From: Cohnella sp. AR92
Lineage (GTDB): Bacteria > Bacillota > Bacilli > Paenibacillales > Paenibacillaceae
NCBI RefSeq assembly: GCF_003990975.1
Contig: NZ_RZJR01000005.1
Location: 3,869-67,868 of the forward strand
Direction of reading: 5' to 3'
Length of the DNA: 64,000 nucleotides
Positions within the stretch are counted from its first letter, which is position 1. The number at the start of each line of letters is the position of its first letter. The notes beneath the pieces are model-generated. The model was not told where the DNA came from. It did no database searches and worked only from the letters and a program-made list of their open reading frames with translations. The position numbers were made by a program, and so were the translations under genes. Shown here one piece after another: positions 1 to 8,449 of the stretch.

Positions 1-86
1 GAAGATTCTAATTTTACGTTAAATCGTGAACGCTAACTCGTTTCGTATCCGGTTATCAAGGCGCAAGCCTTGGACACCTAAACATG
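1..86 (+). other. 23S-5S intergenic spacer of an rRNA operon
   Basis: This stretch lies just before the 5S gene and has no coding potential I can support. It includes a short dyad (tcaaggcgcaagccttgg, about 58-75) that could be part of the processing stem between 23S and 5S rRNA. The 23S gene itself must lie before the window. In B. subtilis an rRNA operon also sits directly before csfB. Confidence 0.6.
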
Positions 87-205
87 GTTTGGTGATGATG
101 GCAGAGGGGTTCCACGCGTACCCATCTCGAACACGACCGTTAAGCCCTCTAACGCCGATGGTACTTGGACCGCAGGGTCCTGGGAGAGTAGGAAGTTGCC
201 AAGCC
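87..205 (+). rRNA. rrf: 5S ribosomal RNA
   Basis: The sequence matches the Bacilli 5S rRNA pattern as I know it: it opens with gtttggtgatgatggc, carries the conserved block ccatctcgaacacgaccgtt and ends with gttgccaagcc, which pairs with the 5' end to form helix I. The length of about 119 nt is typical. An intrinsic terminator follows at once, so this is the last gene of its rRNA operon. The exact ends may be off by one or two bases. Confidence 0.93.
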
Positions 206-214
206 AAGAAGAAG

Positions 215-240
215 AGCACCCATTGCTGGGTGCTTTTTTT
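215..240 (+). terminator. Terminator of the rRNA operon
   Basis: A perfect 8-bp stem (agcaccca / tgggtgct) with a four-base loop is followed by a run of seven T. It stands ten bases after the 5S rRNA and is a classical intrinsic terminator. Confidence 0.9.
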
Positions 241-270
241 GTGCTTTCAATTGGTCTTCGATAGAGGAAA

Positions 271-303
271 TAAAAAAAGAACCCGCAGCAACGAGGCCGC
301 GGG
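271..303 (-). terminator. Minus-strand terminator of the membrane protein gene
   Basis: Read on the minus strand, a cccgc/gcggg hairpin is followed by a T-rich run (the plus strand shows aaaaaaa before the stem). It lies about 100 bases downstream of the minus-strand gene ending at 409, so it probably ends that transcript, tail to tail with the rRNA operon. Confidence 0.6.
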
Positions 304-408
304 CTACAGCAATCTATATATCAGAAGGGGTCATGGGATTATCTTATCTCTACACGATTAAAGCTTCCTGATTAGAACCTTAATATTGGATGAAAGTTTG
401 CGAAAAGC

Positions 409-918
409 TCAACGATGGTAATAGGAGATCTCCGAGCCCTGGAGCCGAATAACGCCGTCCCCCCTGTCCTTGCGCATACGCATAAGCAGATAGAAACGGG
501 GCGCTAGCAGCCAGAAGTGCCAATAAATCAACGCGATGACCAGAGAGGCGCTCGTCCAAGGGTAGAACAGCCCCGCTACGCAGCAGCCGACGAGCAGGAG
601 GTGAAAATGGAGTCTCCGGAATAAGGACAGGCTTGTATCAGAGACGGGCAGCGGTCCGATCCACGGAAGGTCGAAGCGCAAGAACCACTTTTTCTCCGCG
701 GGCTCTTCCACCCTTCTGAGCGTGATCTTAAGCACGATGGCATGCACCGCGAACATAAGAACAAGACCCAGGAGGGAGAAGATGAAGCCTGCCCACCGGT
801 CAAGAACGGACAGCACGGCAATCCCCATGAAGGCGGTAACCAAGTAGGCGTATTTCATCTCCGGAAGAAGATTCAGTTTGCGGATCAGCTTATAATGATA
901 GATAGTCGCATCGTTCAT
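409..918 (-). CDS. Small multi-pass membrane protein, unknown function
   Basis: A 169-residue protein with four predicted membrane segments (about residues 24-41, 43-65, 104-120 and 122-141). The loop in the middle (about 66-100) is rich in charged residues (RRVEEPAEKKW) and the C-terminus is basic. I do not recognise the family. The gene looks real because an aaggag site stands at a good distance before its ATG on the minus strand and a minus-strand terminator follows. It points away from the sporulation genes and toward the rRNA operon. Nothing seen supports a specific transport or enzymatic role. Confidence 0.7.
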   Translation of the reverse strand: MNDATIYHYKLIRKLNLLPEMKYAYLVTAFMGIAVLSVLDRWAGFIFSLLGLVLMFAVHAIVLKITLRRVEEPAEKKWFLRFDLPWIGPLPVSDTSLSLFRRLHFHLLLVGCCVAGLFYPWTSASLVIALIYWHFWLLAPRFYLLMRMRKDRGDGVIRLQGSEISYYHR

Positions 919-1009
919 GCTTACGGCTCCTTACTTAGACGCTCTGTTCATTACTATCGGCTTGAAGATTGGGAAATGTTAAGGTTCAGAGGCAAACCGC
1001 TAGCATTGA

Positions 1010-1039
1010 GTATATTTTCATAGAATGCGGGCCATACTA
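1010..1039 (+). promoter_or_regulatory. Sigma-F/sigma-G type promoter before csfB
   Basis: GTATA at 1010-1014 and CATACTA at 1033-1039, spaced by 18 bases, fit the forespore consensus (GHATR, then CATWHTA). In B. subtilis csfB is a forespore gene, so motif and gene agree. The match is by eye and has not been tested. Confidence 0.6.
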
Positions 1040-1075
1040 TACATACTATAAGCGATAAGTGAATAGAAAGCAGGG

Positions 1076-1267
1076 ATGCCAGTGGAACAGGAAATCATGT
1101 CGACCTGTATAGTCTGCGGCCAACCGAAAGAACAGGGCATTCATATCGTCAATGAGTTTATTTGCTTGGATTGCGAGACGGAGATGGTTCAAACCAAAGT
1201 AGAAGACGAGAAGTATCCGTTCTTCGTCCATCGACTTCGTCAGATTGCGGTTCGTTATCATGTGTGA
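1076..1267 (+). CDS. csfB: Sigma-G/sigma-E inhibitor Gin (CsfB)
   Basis: A 63-residue protein with two CxxC pairs (CIVCGQ near residue 11 and CLDCE near residue 31), the zinc-binding pattern of the Gin/CsfB anti-sigma family. In B. subtilis this protein keeps sigma-G silent until engulfment is complete and also blocks sigma-E in the forespore. Position supports the call: it follows an rRNA operon and precedes yaaO and tmk, as in B. subtilis, although xpaC and yaaN are missing here. The start may be ATG 1076 or the internal ATG 1097, which has caggaa just upstream; family proteins usually have only a few residues before the first CxxC, which slightly favours 1097. A forespore promoter lies 40 bases before 1076. 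Confidence 0.85.
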   Translation: MPVEQEIMSTCIVCGQPKEQGIHIVNEFICLDCETEMVQTKVEDEKYPFFVHRLRQIAVRYHV

Positions 1268-1291
1268 GATCGCCATAGCATGCATTGGTTA

Positions 1292-1331
1292 AGCCGTCAG
1301 TGTACCCTGTATCGGGCGCTGGCGGCTTTTT
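1292..1331 (+). terminator. Terminator after csfB
   Basis: Stem agccg-cag / ctg-cggct with a long loop, followed by ttttt. It isolates csfB from the next gene. Confidence 0.7.
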
Positions 1332-1387
1332 GTTGCTTCCTCCGGATGCGGGTTTGGTATAATAGACCGAAGCTTACATAAGGAACG

Positions 1388-2872
1388 GTGTTGAAAATGA
1401 ATTCAAACGAGGATCGGGCGCCTCTCTTCGACGCTCTGCTGCAGCATGCGAAGCGGAAGCCGGCAAGCTTCCATGTTCCAGGTCATAAACAGAGAGAAAC
1501 GGCCTATTGGGCGGAAGACGCGTCGATCTTCCGAGAGCTGCTCTCAATCGACTTGACCGAGCTGTCCGATACGGATGATCTCCATCAACCCGAAGGCGTT
1601 ATCGCCGAAGCGGAGCGGCTTGCGGCACGCTGCTTCGGGGCCGAGGAGAGCTGTCTGCTCGTCGGCGGCAGCACTTCCGGCAATCTGGCCATGATTCTGG
1701 GTGTCTGTCAGCCCGGGGAGCTCCTTCTCGTTCAGCGGAATGTCCATAAATCGGTCATCCATGGCTTGATTCTCGCCGGAGCCCGCGCCGTGTTCCTATC
1801 GCCGGAGATCGATCCGGACAGCGGTCTGGCTTTGGCTCCTTCCTCCGCAACGGTAGAGGCTGCTCTGGACCGTTATCCGCTTGCCAAGGGGCTAGTTCTC
1901 AGCAATCCGAATTACTACGGGCAGGCCTCGGATTTGTCCTCCCATATCGCATTCGCGCACGAACGGGATATTCCGGTTCTGGTCGATGAGGCTCACGGTC
2001 CCCATTTTGGACGGCATGCGGCTTTTCCTATGGGCTCTTTAAGCCTTGGTGCGGACGCGGTCGTTCAATCGGCTCATAAGATGCTGTCGGCGATGACGAT
2101 GGGAGCCTATCTTCATCTGCAGGGAGAGCGGGTCAATCGGCAGACCGTCAGGCAGTACTTGCGGATGGTACAGAGCTCGAGCCCTTCTTATCCGATTATG
2201 GCGTCTTTGGATCTCGCCAGATGGCAGGTGCAAACGCAGGGCGAGAGCCTCTTCAACGACGCGCTGGCGGTCTCGGACGAGATTCGGACAGCTCTCGCGC
2301 TATCCCCTATTCAGGTGCTTCCTTTGCAAGGAGCTTCATTCGGTTGGAGAGGAGATCCGCTTAAGCTCGTTATAACGGACGCGACCGGTACGCTCACCGG
2401 CTTCGAGCTGCGTGATGAATTGGAATCGCAGGGCTGCCTAGCGGAGATGGCGGATGATCGATACGTCGTTCTAGCACTTGGTACGGGAACGCGAGCGGAG
2501 GATGGGGAAGCATTGGTCGGAGCCGTAGGAGAGATCATTCATAAATATGGGCTCCAGAAGAAACCCTATAAGGAAAACCTCTCCCACTCCCAGATCGAAT
2601 ACCAGGCGATAACGGAGCCTCCTTATTCTTCGCCCGTTGCCTTCACCCGCCATTCCCCTAAGACCGAATCTCTCGTCCTCGAAGAGGCGGAGGGAAGAAG
2701 ATGCGGAGAATGGATCATTCCGTACCCGCCGGGCATTCCGGAGCTTTACCCGGGCGAAGAGATAACGGCTGCCGCGATTCACCGGCTTAAGCAATGGCGT
2801 CTTCAAGGCTCGCGCATTCAGGGCGCGGAAGACCAAGGGCTTAAGCGAGTGCGGGTGATTGCCGAAGAGTAG
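1388..2872 (+). CDS. YaaO-type PLP-dependent Orn/Lys/Arg decarboxylase family protein
   Basis: A 494-residue fold-type I PLP enzyme of the ornithine/lysine/arginine decarboxylase family. Visible marks are the N-terminal FHVPGHKQ, the cofactor region GGSTSGN near residue 95, DEAHGPHF (PLP-nitrogen Asp) near residue 200, and the lysine motif SAHKMLSAMT near residue 228, where SxHK holds the Schiff-base lysine. The length agrees with YaaO/SpeA-like Gram-positive members that lack the wing domain of the enterobacterial enzymes. The substrate cannot be read from sequence; arginine or lysine is likely. It lies upstream of tmk as in B. subtilis. Start: GTG 1388, TTG 1391 and ATG 1397 are in frame; the aagga site at 1380-1384 suits TTG 1391 best by spacing. 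Confidence 0.82.
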   Translation: MLKMNSNEDRAPLFDALLQHAKRKPASFHVPGHKQRETAYWAEDASIFRELLSIDLTELSDTDDLHQPEGVIAEAERLAARCFGAEESCLLVGGSTSGNLAMILGVCQPGELLLVQRNVHKSVIHGLILAGARAVFLSPEIDPDSGLALAPSSATVEAALDRYPLAKGLVLSNPNYYGQASDLSSHIAFAHERDIPVLVDEAHGPHFGRHAAFPMGSLSLGADAVVQSAHKMLSAMTMGAYLHLQGERVNRQTVRQYLRMVQSSSPSYPIMASLDLARWQVQTQGESLFNDALAVSDEIRTALALSPIQVLPLQGASFGWRGDPLKLVITDATGTLTGFELRDELESQGCLAEMADDRYVVLALGTGTRAEDGEALVGAVGEIIHKYGLQKKPYKENLSHSQIEYQAITEPPYSSPVAFTRHSPKTESLVLEEAEGRRCGEWIIPYPPGIPELYPGEEITAAAIHRLKQWRLQGSRIQGAEDQGLKRVRVIAEE

Positions 2873-2916
2873 TCGTCTGCGCATCGGGAGGGGAAGTCCA
2901 AGGAGCTGACCTTCCC

Positions 2917-4362
2917 ATGAATCGTTCCGATGAGGATATCCGCCCGGCTATTAGCCGTTTAGCTACGCTGTTGGCGTCTCTTCTGATTGTCGGCCTTATC
3001 ATGCTTCCCCCTGTCGTCGGAGTAGCCGACAACGGAGATTTCGCCCGGGTGATGGGCGCTGCCGGAATAGCTCCATTGGATCCGCAAGAGTCCTACGCCG
3101 AGCGGTACTTCCGCCATGCCCATTCAAACTTCGCATACGGCAGCTTCCTCAAAGGCGGTTACGTGTCCACTCACGTCGTATTCGTCGCTTTCTCCGGCCT
3201 GGTCGCACGTCTTCTGCAAGAACCCCTGTACGATATCCGTTCGTTGGGTCTGTGTTATATGACCGCTCTTCTCCTAGCGTTCTCGCTGTTCATTCGGCAT
3301 ATGCCGGAATTATCGAAACGGCGCAGCAACATGATCTTGGCTGCCGCTCTAAGCATCGCTTTCGCCTTCGTTTTCATGGACATCGGTTATCTCGCCTACT
3401 TCCAATCCTTCTTCGGCGAGCCTTACGCGATGGTCGGCATGCTGCTGTCGATAGCGTCGGCCGTCTCTCTGGCTTCGTCCAAGCATCCTTCAGCGAAGCT
3501 GCTGGCGCTCTTCATCGGTTCCGCCATGGCCGTCACCACCGCCAAGATTCAATACGCGCCGCTGGGCGTTGTCTTCGCCGCGCTCGCTTGGAGAATGGCG
3601 CCCCTGGCAGACCGCGGGGAGTGGCGCCGTCAGGCCCGCGCCGGAGCTCTCCTGCTCGCGGCAGGGACGGTTGCGATGATGCTGGCCGCGCCGAATCGGC
3701 TCGTTCACACGAACCTTTACCAATCGATTTTCTACGGCGTGTTGAAGGATTCCCCCTCCGTGATGGCCGATCTTGAAGAGCTTGGGATTCCTCCTAAGTA
3801 TGCCTCCCTCGCGGGAACGAATTATTTTCAGAAGGATACGGCCATTCCCCAGAGAGACGCGGGCCTCCGGCAGGACGTGCTTGAACGGTTAAACCACCGC
3901 ACGATTGCCCTGTTCTATCTTAAGCATCCTGAACGGCTGATCGATAAGATGAACAAAGCGGCGCGAGCAGGAACGGCGATCCGCCCCTATTACCTGGGAA
4001 ATTACGATAAGGAAGAAGGGAAGGCGGACGGCTCCTTGAGCTATCGGTTCAGCGCGTGGAGCGAGTTCAAGAAGCATCGGATGCCGAAGTCGCTTGCCTG
4101 GTTCGCCGCTGTCTTCGCAGGGTACATAGGGATTATTACGGCTGCATGGCTTCGATGCTCGACTCGAGGGGGGCGATTGGCGTTCGAGGCGCTGGCGGTT
4201 GTCGCCTTATGCGGTCTCTTTGCCTTCGTCATTCCGCTCATTGGAGACGGGGAGGCCGATCTGGGCAAGCATCTGTTCCTCTTCAACGTTTGTTTCGACA
4301 TGATGCTGCTTGCGCTGTTTGTTCTCGGACTGTACGGATTGGGCAAAAGGTTGGAACGATAG
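2917..4362 (+). CDS. Polytopic membrane protein, possible GT-C-like fold, unknown function
   Basis: A 481-residue integral membrane protein with about ten hydrophobic segments: one near residues 13-34, several between 85 and 260, a hydrophilic extracytoplasmic-looking stretch around 265-385, and three more near 390-475. The first external loop carries VADNGDFARVMG; GT-C glycosyltransferases keep an acidic catalytic residue in this same loop, which makes a lipid-linked sugar transferase possible, but this is inference only. It sits between the yaaO-like gene and tmk, a place with no counterpart in B. subtilis. Spacing from the preceding gene is 44 bases with aaggag upstream of the ATG. I do not recognise a named family. 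Confidence 0.7.
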   Translation: MNRSDEDIRPAISRLATLLASLLIVGLIMLPPVVGVADNGDFARVMGAAGIAPLDPQESYAERYFRHAHSNFAYGSFLKGGYVSTHVVFVAFSGLVARLLQEPLYDIRSLGLCYMTALLLAFSLFIRHMPELSKRRSNMILAAALSIAFAFVFMDIGYLAYFQSFFGEPYAMVGMLLSIASAVSLASSKHPSAKLLALFIGSAMAVTTAKIQYAPLGVVFAALAWRMAPLADRGEWRRQARAGALLLAAGTVAMMLAAPNRLVHTNLYQSIFYGVLKDSPSVMADLEELGIPPKYASLAGTNYFQKDTAIPQRDAGLRQDVLERLNHRTIALFYLKHPERLIDKMNKAARAGTAIRPYYLGNYDKEEGKADGSLSYRFSAWSEFKKHRMPKSLAWFAAVFAGYIGIITAAWLRCSTRGGRLAFEALAVVALCGLFAFVIPLIGDGEADLGKHLFLFNVCFDMMLLALFVLGLYGLGKRLER

Positions 4363-4416
4363 GGACGCGGAGGAGTCGAATAGTATATAATAAAGGGAGA
4401 ATTTGAAGACGCGAGG

Positions 4417-5079
4417 ATGGGTACACCGGTCATGACTAGAGGTTATTTTCTATCGGTTGAAGGCAACGAGGGAGCCGGCAAGTCTACCGTCCTGACGATG
4501 GCGGCCGAGCATCTGGCGAGCAGGGGAGTCGAAGTCGTGACCTCCCGCGAACCGGGAGGAATCGCCATTGCGGAGCAGATCCGGGCGATTGTTCTTGATA
4601 AGGGCAATACCAAGATGGATGCGCGTACGGAAGCTCTCCTCTATGCGGCTTCGAGAAGGCAGCATTTTGTGGAGAAGATAGTCCCTACCCTGGATTCGGG
4701 CAAGACGATTCTGTGCGATCGCTTTATCGACAGCAGCTTGGCTTATCAAGGGTACGCACGCGGCATCGGAATCGACGAGATTCTGGCCATCAATCAATTC
4801 GCGATCGAGGATACGTTCCCCGACCTGACGCTGTTCCTGGACGTCGATCCGGAACGCGGACTCGAACGCATAAACGCGAACAAGAATCGGGAAGTCAATC
4901 GATTGGATTTGGAAGCGCTCAGCTTCCATGAGAGGGTAAGGGAAGGCTACCTGAAGATCGCCGACCGGTTCCCGGAACGGATCGTCCGAATCGATGCCAA
5001 TCGCACGGTTCCCGAAGTGCTTGATGAGATGAAGCGGGCTTTGGATGCCTTCCTAGCGCGGGGGACTCTTTCTTCCTAA
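4417..5079 (+). CDS. tmk: Thymidylate kinase
   Basis: A 220-residue kinase phosphorylating dTMP to dTDP in DNA precursor synthesis. The P-loop GNEGAGKST lies near residue 17, followed by the TMP-binding SREPGG, the DRFIDSSLAYQG motif (DR plus substrate contacts) near residue 103, and a lid region with DLEALSFHERVREGY. Length is typical. It heads a run of close-spaced genes (tmk, darA, yaaR, holB, ricT, yabA) in the order of B. subtilis. The start could be ATG 4417 or ATG 4432; neither has a strong ribosome site, the best (agggag) lying 17 bases before 4417. Confidence 0.95.
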   Translation: MGTPVMTRGYFLSVEGNEGAGKSTVLTMAAEHLASRGVEVVTSREPGGIAIAEQIRAIVLDKGNTKMDARTEALLYAASRRQHFVEKIVPTLDSGKTILCDRFIDSSLAYQGYARGIGIDEILAINQFAIEDTFPDLTLFLDVDPERGLERINANKNREVNRLDLEALSFHERVREGYLKIADRFPERIVRIDANRTVPEVLDEMKRALDAFLARGTLSS

Positions 5080-5180
5080 GGATTCGTTTGGCGGGTAGAA
5101 GAGGATTTTGGCCGCATCGTGTCTAATTATAAGAAGTAGGATTGAAGCGCAATGCTGATAACCGAAGGAGGGACAGGCCG

Positions 5181-5510
5181 ATGAAGCTGTTGATTGCCGT
5201 CATTCAGGATAAGGATAGCAGCCGATTGTCAAACGCTCTCATCAAGGAAGGCTTCCGGGCGACTAAGCTTGCCAGTACGGGGGGATTCCTTCGCGCGGGC
5301 AATACGACTTTTCTCATAGGCGTCGAGGATGAGAAGATTCAACAGGTGCTTGACGTGATTCGGGCCAATTGCAAGATTCGCGATCAGCTCGTGACGCCGG
5401 TATCCCCGGTCAGCGGCGCGGCCGATTCGTATATTCCATTCCCGGTCGAAGTTCAGGTTGGCGGCGCGGCGGTGTTCGTGCTTCCGGTTGAGAGGTTCGA
5501 ACATTTCTAA
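5181..5510 (+). CDS. darA: Cyclic di-AMP receptor DarA (YaaQ/PstA)
   Basis: A 109-residue PII-like trimeric protein that binds cyclic di-AMP; its downstream target is not firmly known. The start MKLLIAVIQD is typical of the family and has a strong GGAGGGA eight bases before ATG 5181; longer upstream readings lack this support. The T-loop region LASTGGFLRAGNTTF and the tail FPVEVQVGGAAVFVLPVERFEHF-type ending agree with the family. It lies between tmk and yaaR as in B. subtilis. Two c-di-AMP riboswitches elsewhere in the window (near 13.4 and 49.5 kb) show that this organism uses the same signal at RNA level. Confidence 0.92.
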   Translation: MKLLIAVIQDKDSSRLSNALIKEGFRATKLASTGGFLRAGNTTFLIGVEDEKIQQVLDVIRANCKIRDQLVTPVSPVSGAADSYIPFPVEVQVGGAAVFVLPVERFEHF

Positions 5511-5533
5511 CGAGACAGTGTGGTGATGCGCCA

Positions 5534-5977
5534 GTGAAGATCGAACCCGGATTCAGACCGATTAATAAAACGCTCGTGCGCAACGAGATGCCGAACCGGC
5601 AGGCGCAGGCGCAAACGTTCGGCGACTTCATGCAGCATCAAGAGGAGAGCCGCACGATCGAGGAGTTGAGCCGCAAGCTGGAGGAGATCGGAGCGCAGGG
5701 CGACCGCCTGATGCGCTCGATGACCGTCCGAGAGTTGAAGCAATACCGCCTTATGGTCAAGGCCTTCCTGGAGGATACTCTTAGACGGGGAATCAAGCTC
5801 AAGGAGACCAAGGGCTGGGACAGGCGCGGTCGCGGCAAACGATACAAGATTCTCGACGAGGTCGACTCCCTGCTTGTCGCGATGGGAGAAGAATTGCTGC
5901 AGTCCGAGGAAGGCAGACTGGAGCTGCTCGAGAAAGTCGGCGAAATTCGCGGCTTGCTGATTAATTTAGTATTCTAA
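5534..5977 (+). CDS. yaaR: YaaR family protein (DUF327)
   Basis: A 147-residue, mostly helical, highly charged soluble protein matching the YaaR/DUF327 family by sequence style (EELSRKLEEIGAQGDRL, YKILDEVDSLL) and by its place between darA and holB. Its biochemical role is unknown. It starts with GTG 5534, 23 bases after darA, and ends 109 bases before holB. No catalytic motif or membrane segment is visible. Confidence 0.85.
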   Translation: MKIEPGFRPINKTLVRNEMPNRQAQAQTFGDFMQHQEESRTIEELSRKLEEIGAQGDRLMRSMTVRELKQYRLMVKAFLEDTLRRGIKLKETKGWDRRGRGKRYKILDEVDSLLVAMGEELLQSEEGRLELLEKVGEIRGLLINLVF

Positions 5978-6086
5978 TGGATATGCTGTGCAAGGCCGTC
6001 TGCGCGAGAGTCGAGCTAATCGAGTCGAACCTTGCGAGCGGCCTTTGTTATTATACATAAACGGGATCAGGAGAGGGGGAGAGAGG

Positions 6087-7064
6087 ATGTCGATGCAAGA
6101 CGTTCCCGGGCAGCGCCGGGCGAAGTCGCTGCTTCAGAACGCGCTGCGCGCCGGCAAGGTGGCTCACGCCTATCTGTTCGCGGGGCCGGCGGGAAGCGGC
6201 AGGAAAGCGATGGCCCAGGCGTTCGCCCAGACCTTGTTCTGCGAGAAGCAAGGGATCGATGCTTGCGGAGAATGCCTGGAATGCCGCAAGGTGCTCCACG
6301 GCAACCACCCCGATCTCCATCTGGTCGTTCCGGACGGGGCGACGGTGAAGATCGAGCAGGTTCGCGAGCTTCAGAAGGAGCTATCCTATCGAAGCGCGGG
6401 AGCGGGACGCAAGATATATATAATAGAAGGCGCGGAGACGATGACGACGCCGGCGGCGAACAGTCTCCTTAAGTTTCTGGAAGAGCCCTCTTCTCCGGTC
6501 GTTGCGATCCTGATCGCCCCGAGCGCCCAGGCGGTGCTTCCGACCATCTTGTCGAGAAGTCAGCTGGTGCCATTCGTTCCGGGCGATCCCGAGGAATTGG
6601 AGCAAGCTCTCGTCTCCGAGGGCAAACCCGCGTTGATCGCGAGAACCGCGGTACATCTGACATCGGGTCTCGACTCGGCGAGAGCTCTCTCCCAAGAGAA
6701 TTGGTTTGCAGAAACTCGAAACGTAGTGATACAATTGGGGAAGGAGAATTCGTCGCGATTCCCTGCTGTCCTGCTCACGGCGCAGCAGCAGGTGTTCAAG
6801 ACGGATCTTGCCGAACATACAGACACCTTGCTGCAGATGTTTGCCTTATGGTATAGAGATATGATTTACGTCATGACCGGCCGAGAGAAGAAGATAGTGT
6901 TCTCGGATCAAGTAGATTGGATCGCCAAGCATGCCTGGAGTCGCAGCTTGGACAGCTGGCTTGCGGCGATGGAATCGGCGTTGACGGCGGCTCGCCGAAT
7001 TAAGGCGCATGTACAGCCGCAGCTCGCCTTGGAGCAATTTTTGGTTAACTCGCGGGAGGGATAG
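6087..7064 (+). CDS. holB: DNA polymerase III subunit delta prime
   Basis: A 325-residue AAA+ clamp-loader subunit. It shows the DnaX-like start VPGQRRAKSLLQNAL, a P-loop-like AGPAGSGRKAMAQ near residue 35, a zinc-binding run of four cysteines (C-ACGECLEC near residues 57-66), and the SRSQ (SRC-type arginine region) near residue 160. In the loader it opens and places the beta clamp at primed DNA. The start at ATG 6087 is chosen because gagagggggagagagg lies just before it and the length matches B. subtilis HolB. It is followed three bases later by ricT, so the two are surely co-translated. Confidence 0.93.
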   Translation: MSMQDVPGQRRAKSLLQNALRAGKVAHAYLFAGPAGSGRKAMAQAFAQTLFCEKQGIDACGECLECRKVLHGNHPDLHLVVPDGATVKIEQVRELQKELSYRSAGAGRKIYIIEGAETMTTPAANSLLKFLEEPSSPVVAILIAPSAQAVLPTILSRSQLVPFVPGDPEELEQALVSEGKPALIARTAVHLTSGLDSARALSQENWFAETRNVVIQLGKENSSRFPAVLLTAQQQVFKTDLAEHTDTLLQMFALWYRDMIYVMTGREKKIVFSDQVDWIAKHAWSRSLDSWLAAMESALTAARRIKAHVQPQLALEQFLVNSREG

Positions 7065-7066
7065 AA

Positions 7067-7867
7067 TTGTACGACGTTGTCGGCGTCCGCTTTAAGAAGG
7101 CGGGCAAGGTCTACTATTTCGATCCCGCCGAGCATTCGGTATCCAAAGATCAGAACGTTATCGTGGAGACGGCCCGCGGAGTGGAATATGGTCTCGTGGT
7201 CATCGGACCCAAGACCGTCGGAGAATCCGACGTGGTGCTGCCGCTGAAGAAGGTCATTCGAGTGGCGGGAGAGCAGGATGCCCGGGCTGTCGAAGAGAAT
7301 CGGAATGCGGCTAAGAATGCCTTTGCGATAGGCCTGCAGAAGATCAAGGATCACCAATTGAAGATGAAGCTGGTAGACGTGGAGTACACGTTCGACCGCA
7401 ACAAAATCATCTTCTATTTCACGGCCGAAGGCCGCGTCGACTTCCGGGAGCTCGTCAAGGACTTGGCGGGGGTATTCCGGACACGGATCGAATTAAGACA
7501 GATCGGCGTGCGCGATGAAGCGAAGATGCTGGGCGGGATCGGCCCGTGCGGACGGATTCTCTGCTGCTCGTCTTGGTTGGGAGACTTCGAGCCTGTCTCC
7601 ATCAAGATGGCGAAGGATCAGAATCTGTCGCTCAACCCGACGAAGATATCGGGCCTGTGCGGGCGATTAATGTGTTGTCTGAAGTACGAGCACGACAACT
7701 ACGAGAGTGCAAGAGAAGAGATGCCGGCGGTTGGCAAGTTCGTCGTAACTTCATTCGGCGAGGGCAAAGTCGTAGGATTGAACGTAGGCAATCGCACGGT
7801 GCATGTCCAGTTGTTCGACCTCGGCAAAGTGAAAGAACTATCGTTCGAGGATGTCGTGGTCAAATAA
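7067..7867 (+). CDS. ricT: RicT (YaaT), PSP1-domain iron-sulfur protein
   Basis: A 266-residue PSP1-domain protein. In B. subtilis RicT works with RicA and RicF in a [4Fe-4S] complex that supports RNase Y-dependent mRNA processing and affects Spo0A phosphorylation. The cysteines are seen in two clusters, CGRILCCSSW near residue 162 and CGRLMCCLKYE near residue 198, as expected for cluster ligands. The start is TTG 7067, two bases after holB's stop, with gggaggg upstream. A shared operon with tmk, darA, yaaR and holB is likely. Confidence 0.92.
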   Translation: MYDVVGVRFKKAGKVYYFDPAEHSVSKDQNVIVETARGVEYGLVVIGPKTVGESDVVLPLKKVIRVAGEQDARAVEENRNAAKNAFAIGLQKIKDHQLKMKLVDVEYTFDRNKIIFYFTAEGRVDFRELVKDLAGVFRTRIELRQIGVRDEAKMLGGIGPCGRILCCSSWLGDFEPVSIKMAKDQNLSLNPTKISGLCGRLMCCLKYEHDNYESAREEMPAVGKFVVTSFGEGKVVGLNVGNRTVHVQLFDLGKVKELSFEDVVVK

Positions 7868-7910
7868 CCGTTTCGACACTGACACAACCTGATGCTTGAG
7901 GTGTAAGCTG

Positions 7911-8276
7911 TTGATGAATGACATTTTCCAACGCATGGAAGAGATTGAAGCGCAGCTGCTCCATGCCCATACCGAATTCGGATCGCTTAAGTTTAAGATC
8001 AAAGAGCTCCTCGAACAGAATCAGCAGCTGCTGATCGAGAACGAGCAACTGCGCAAGGTCTTGAAGCGTGAGAACGGCTATGCCGCCGTCGAGACGGAGC
8101 AACGGGCGGCTGCAGGACCTTCCAAAGAAGCAACGGGATCGACGAATGGCGTCGGGGAAGGCTACGATAACTTGGCCCGGCTTTATCATGAAGGATTCCA
8201 TATTTGCAACGTTTATTATGGGCATCTGCGGATGGAAGGCGATTGTCTGTTCTGCCTCTCCTTCTTAAGCAAGTAA
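7911..8276 (+). CDS. yabA: Replication initiation control protein YabA
   Basis: A small regulator of DNA replication that bridges DnaA and the DnaN clamp and limits initiation. The N-terminus is a leucine-rich coiled coil (about residues 4-50, [13 protein letters not shown] to [12 protein letters not shown]) that forms the tetramer, and the C-terminus holds the zinc motif H-x-C (FHICNVYYG) with CLFCLSF. The middle (about 50-85) is a variable linker. Both TTG 7911 and ATG 7914 can start; gaggtg at 7899-7904 suits TTG better. It follows ricT by 43 bases and ends with its own terminator. Confidence 0.93.
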   Translation: MMNDIFQRMEEIEAQLLHAHTEFGSLKFKIKELLEQNQQLLIENEQLRKVLKRENGYAAVETEQRAAAGPSKEATGSTNGVGEGYDNLARLYHEGFHICNVYYGHLRMEGDCLFCLSFLSK

Positions 8277-8305
8277 AGACAGCTCTTAGGAGCCATGCGA
8301 AGCAC

Positions 8306-8347
8306 GCGCTGTTCTTCCTTCATTGCGAGGAGGAATGGCGCTTTTTT
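8306..8347 (+). terminator. Terminator after yabA
   Basis: A 14-bp stem (gcgctgttcttcct / aggaggaatggcgc, with three G-T pairs) is followed by tttttt. It closes the operon that begins at tmk. Confidence 0.85.
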
Positions 8348-8449
8348 AATTCCCGCCGCCGGATAAACGGCTGCAAGGGTGGCATTTCGCCTGCGGATCG
8401 GGTAAGCTAATGGGCATGAACTTGTATGGAACGGATGGTGGGGGAAGAA

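Noticed and set aside
26..361. A 111-codon frame over the 5S rRNA
   Set aside because: It covers the 5S gene and terminator, which are structural RNA features.
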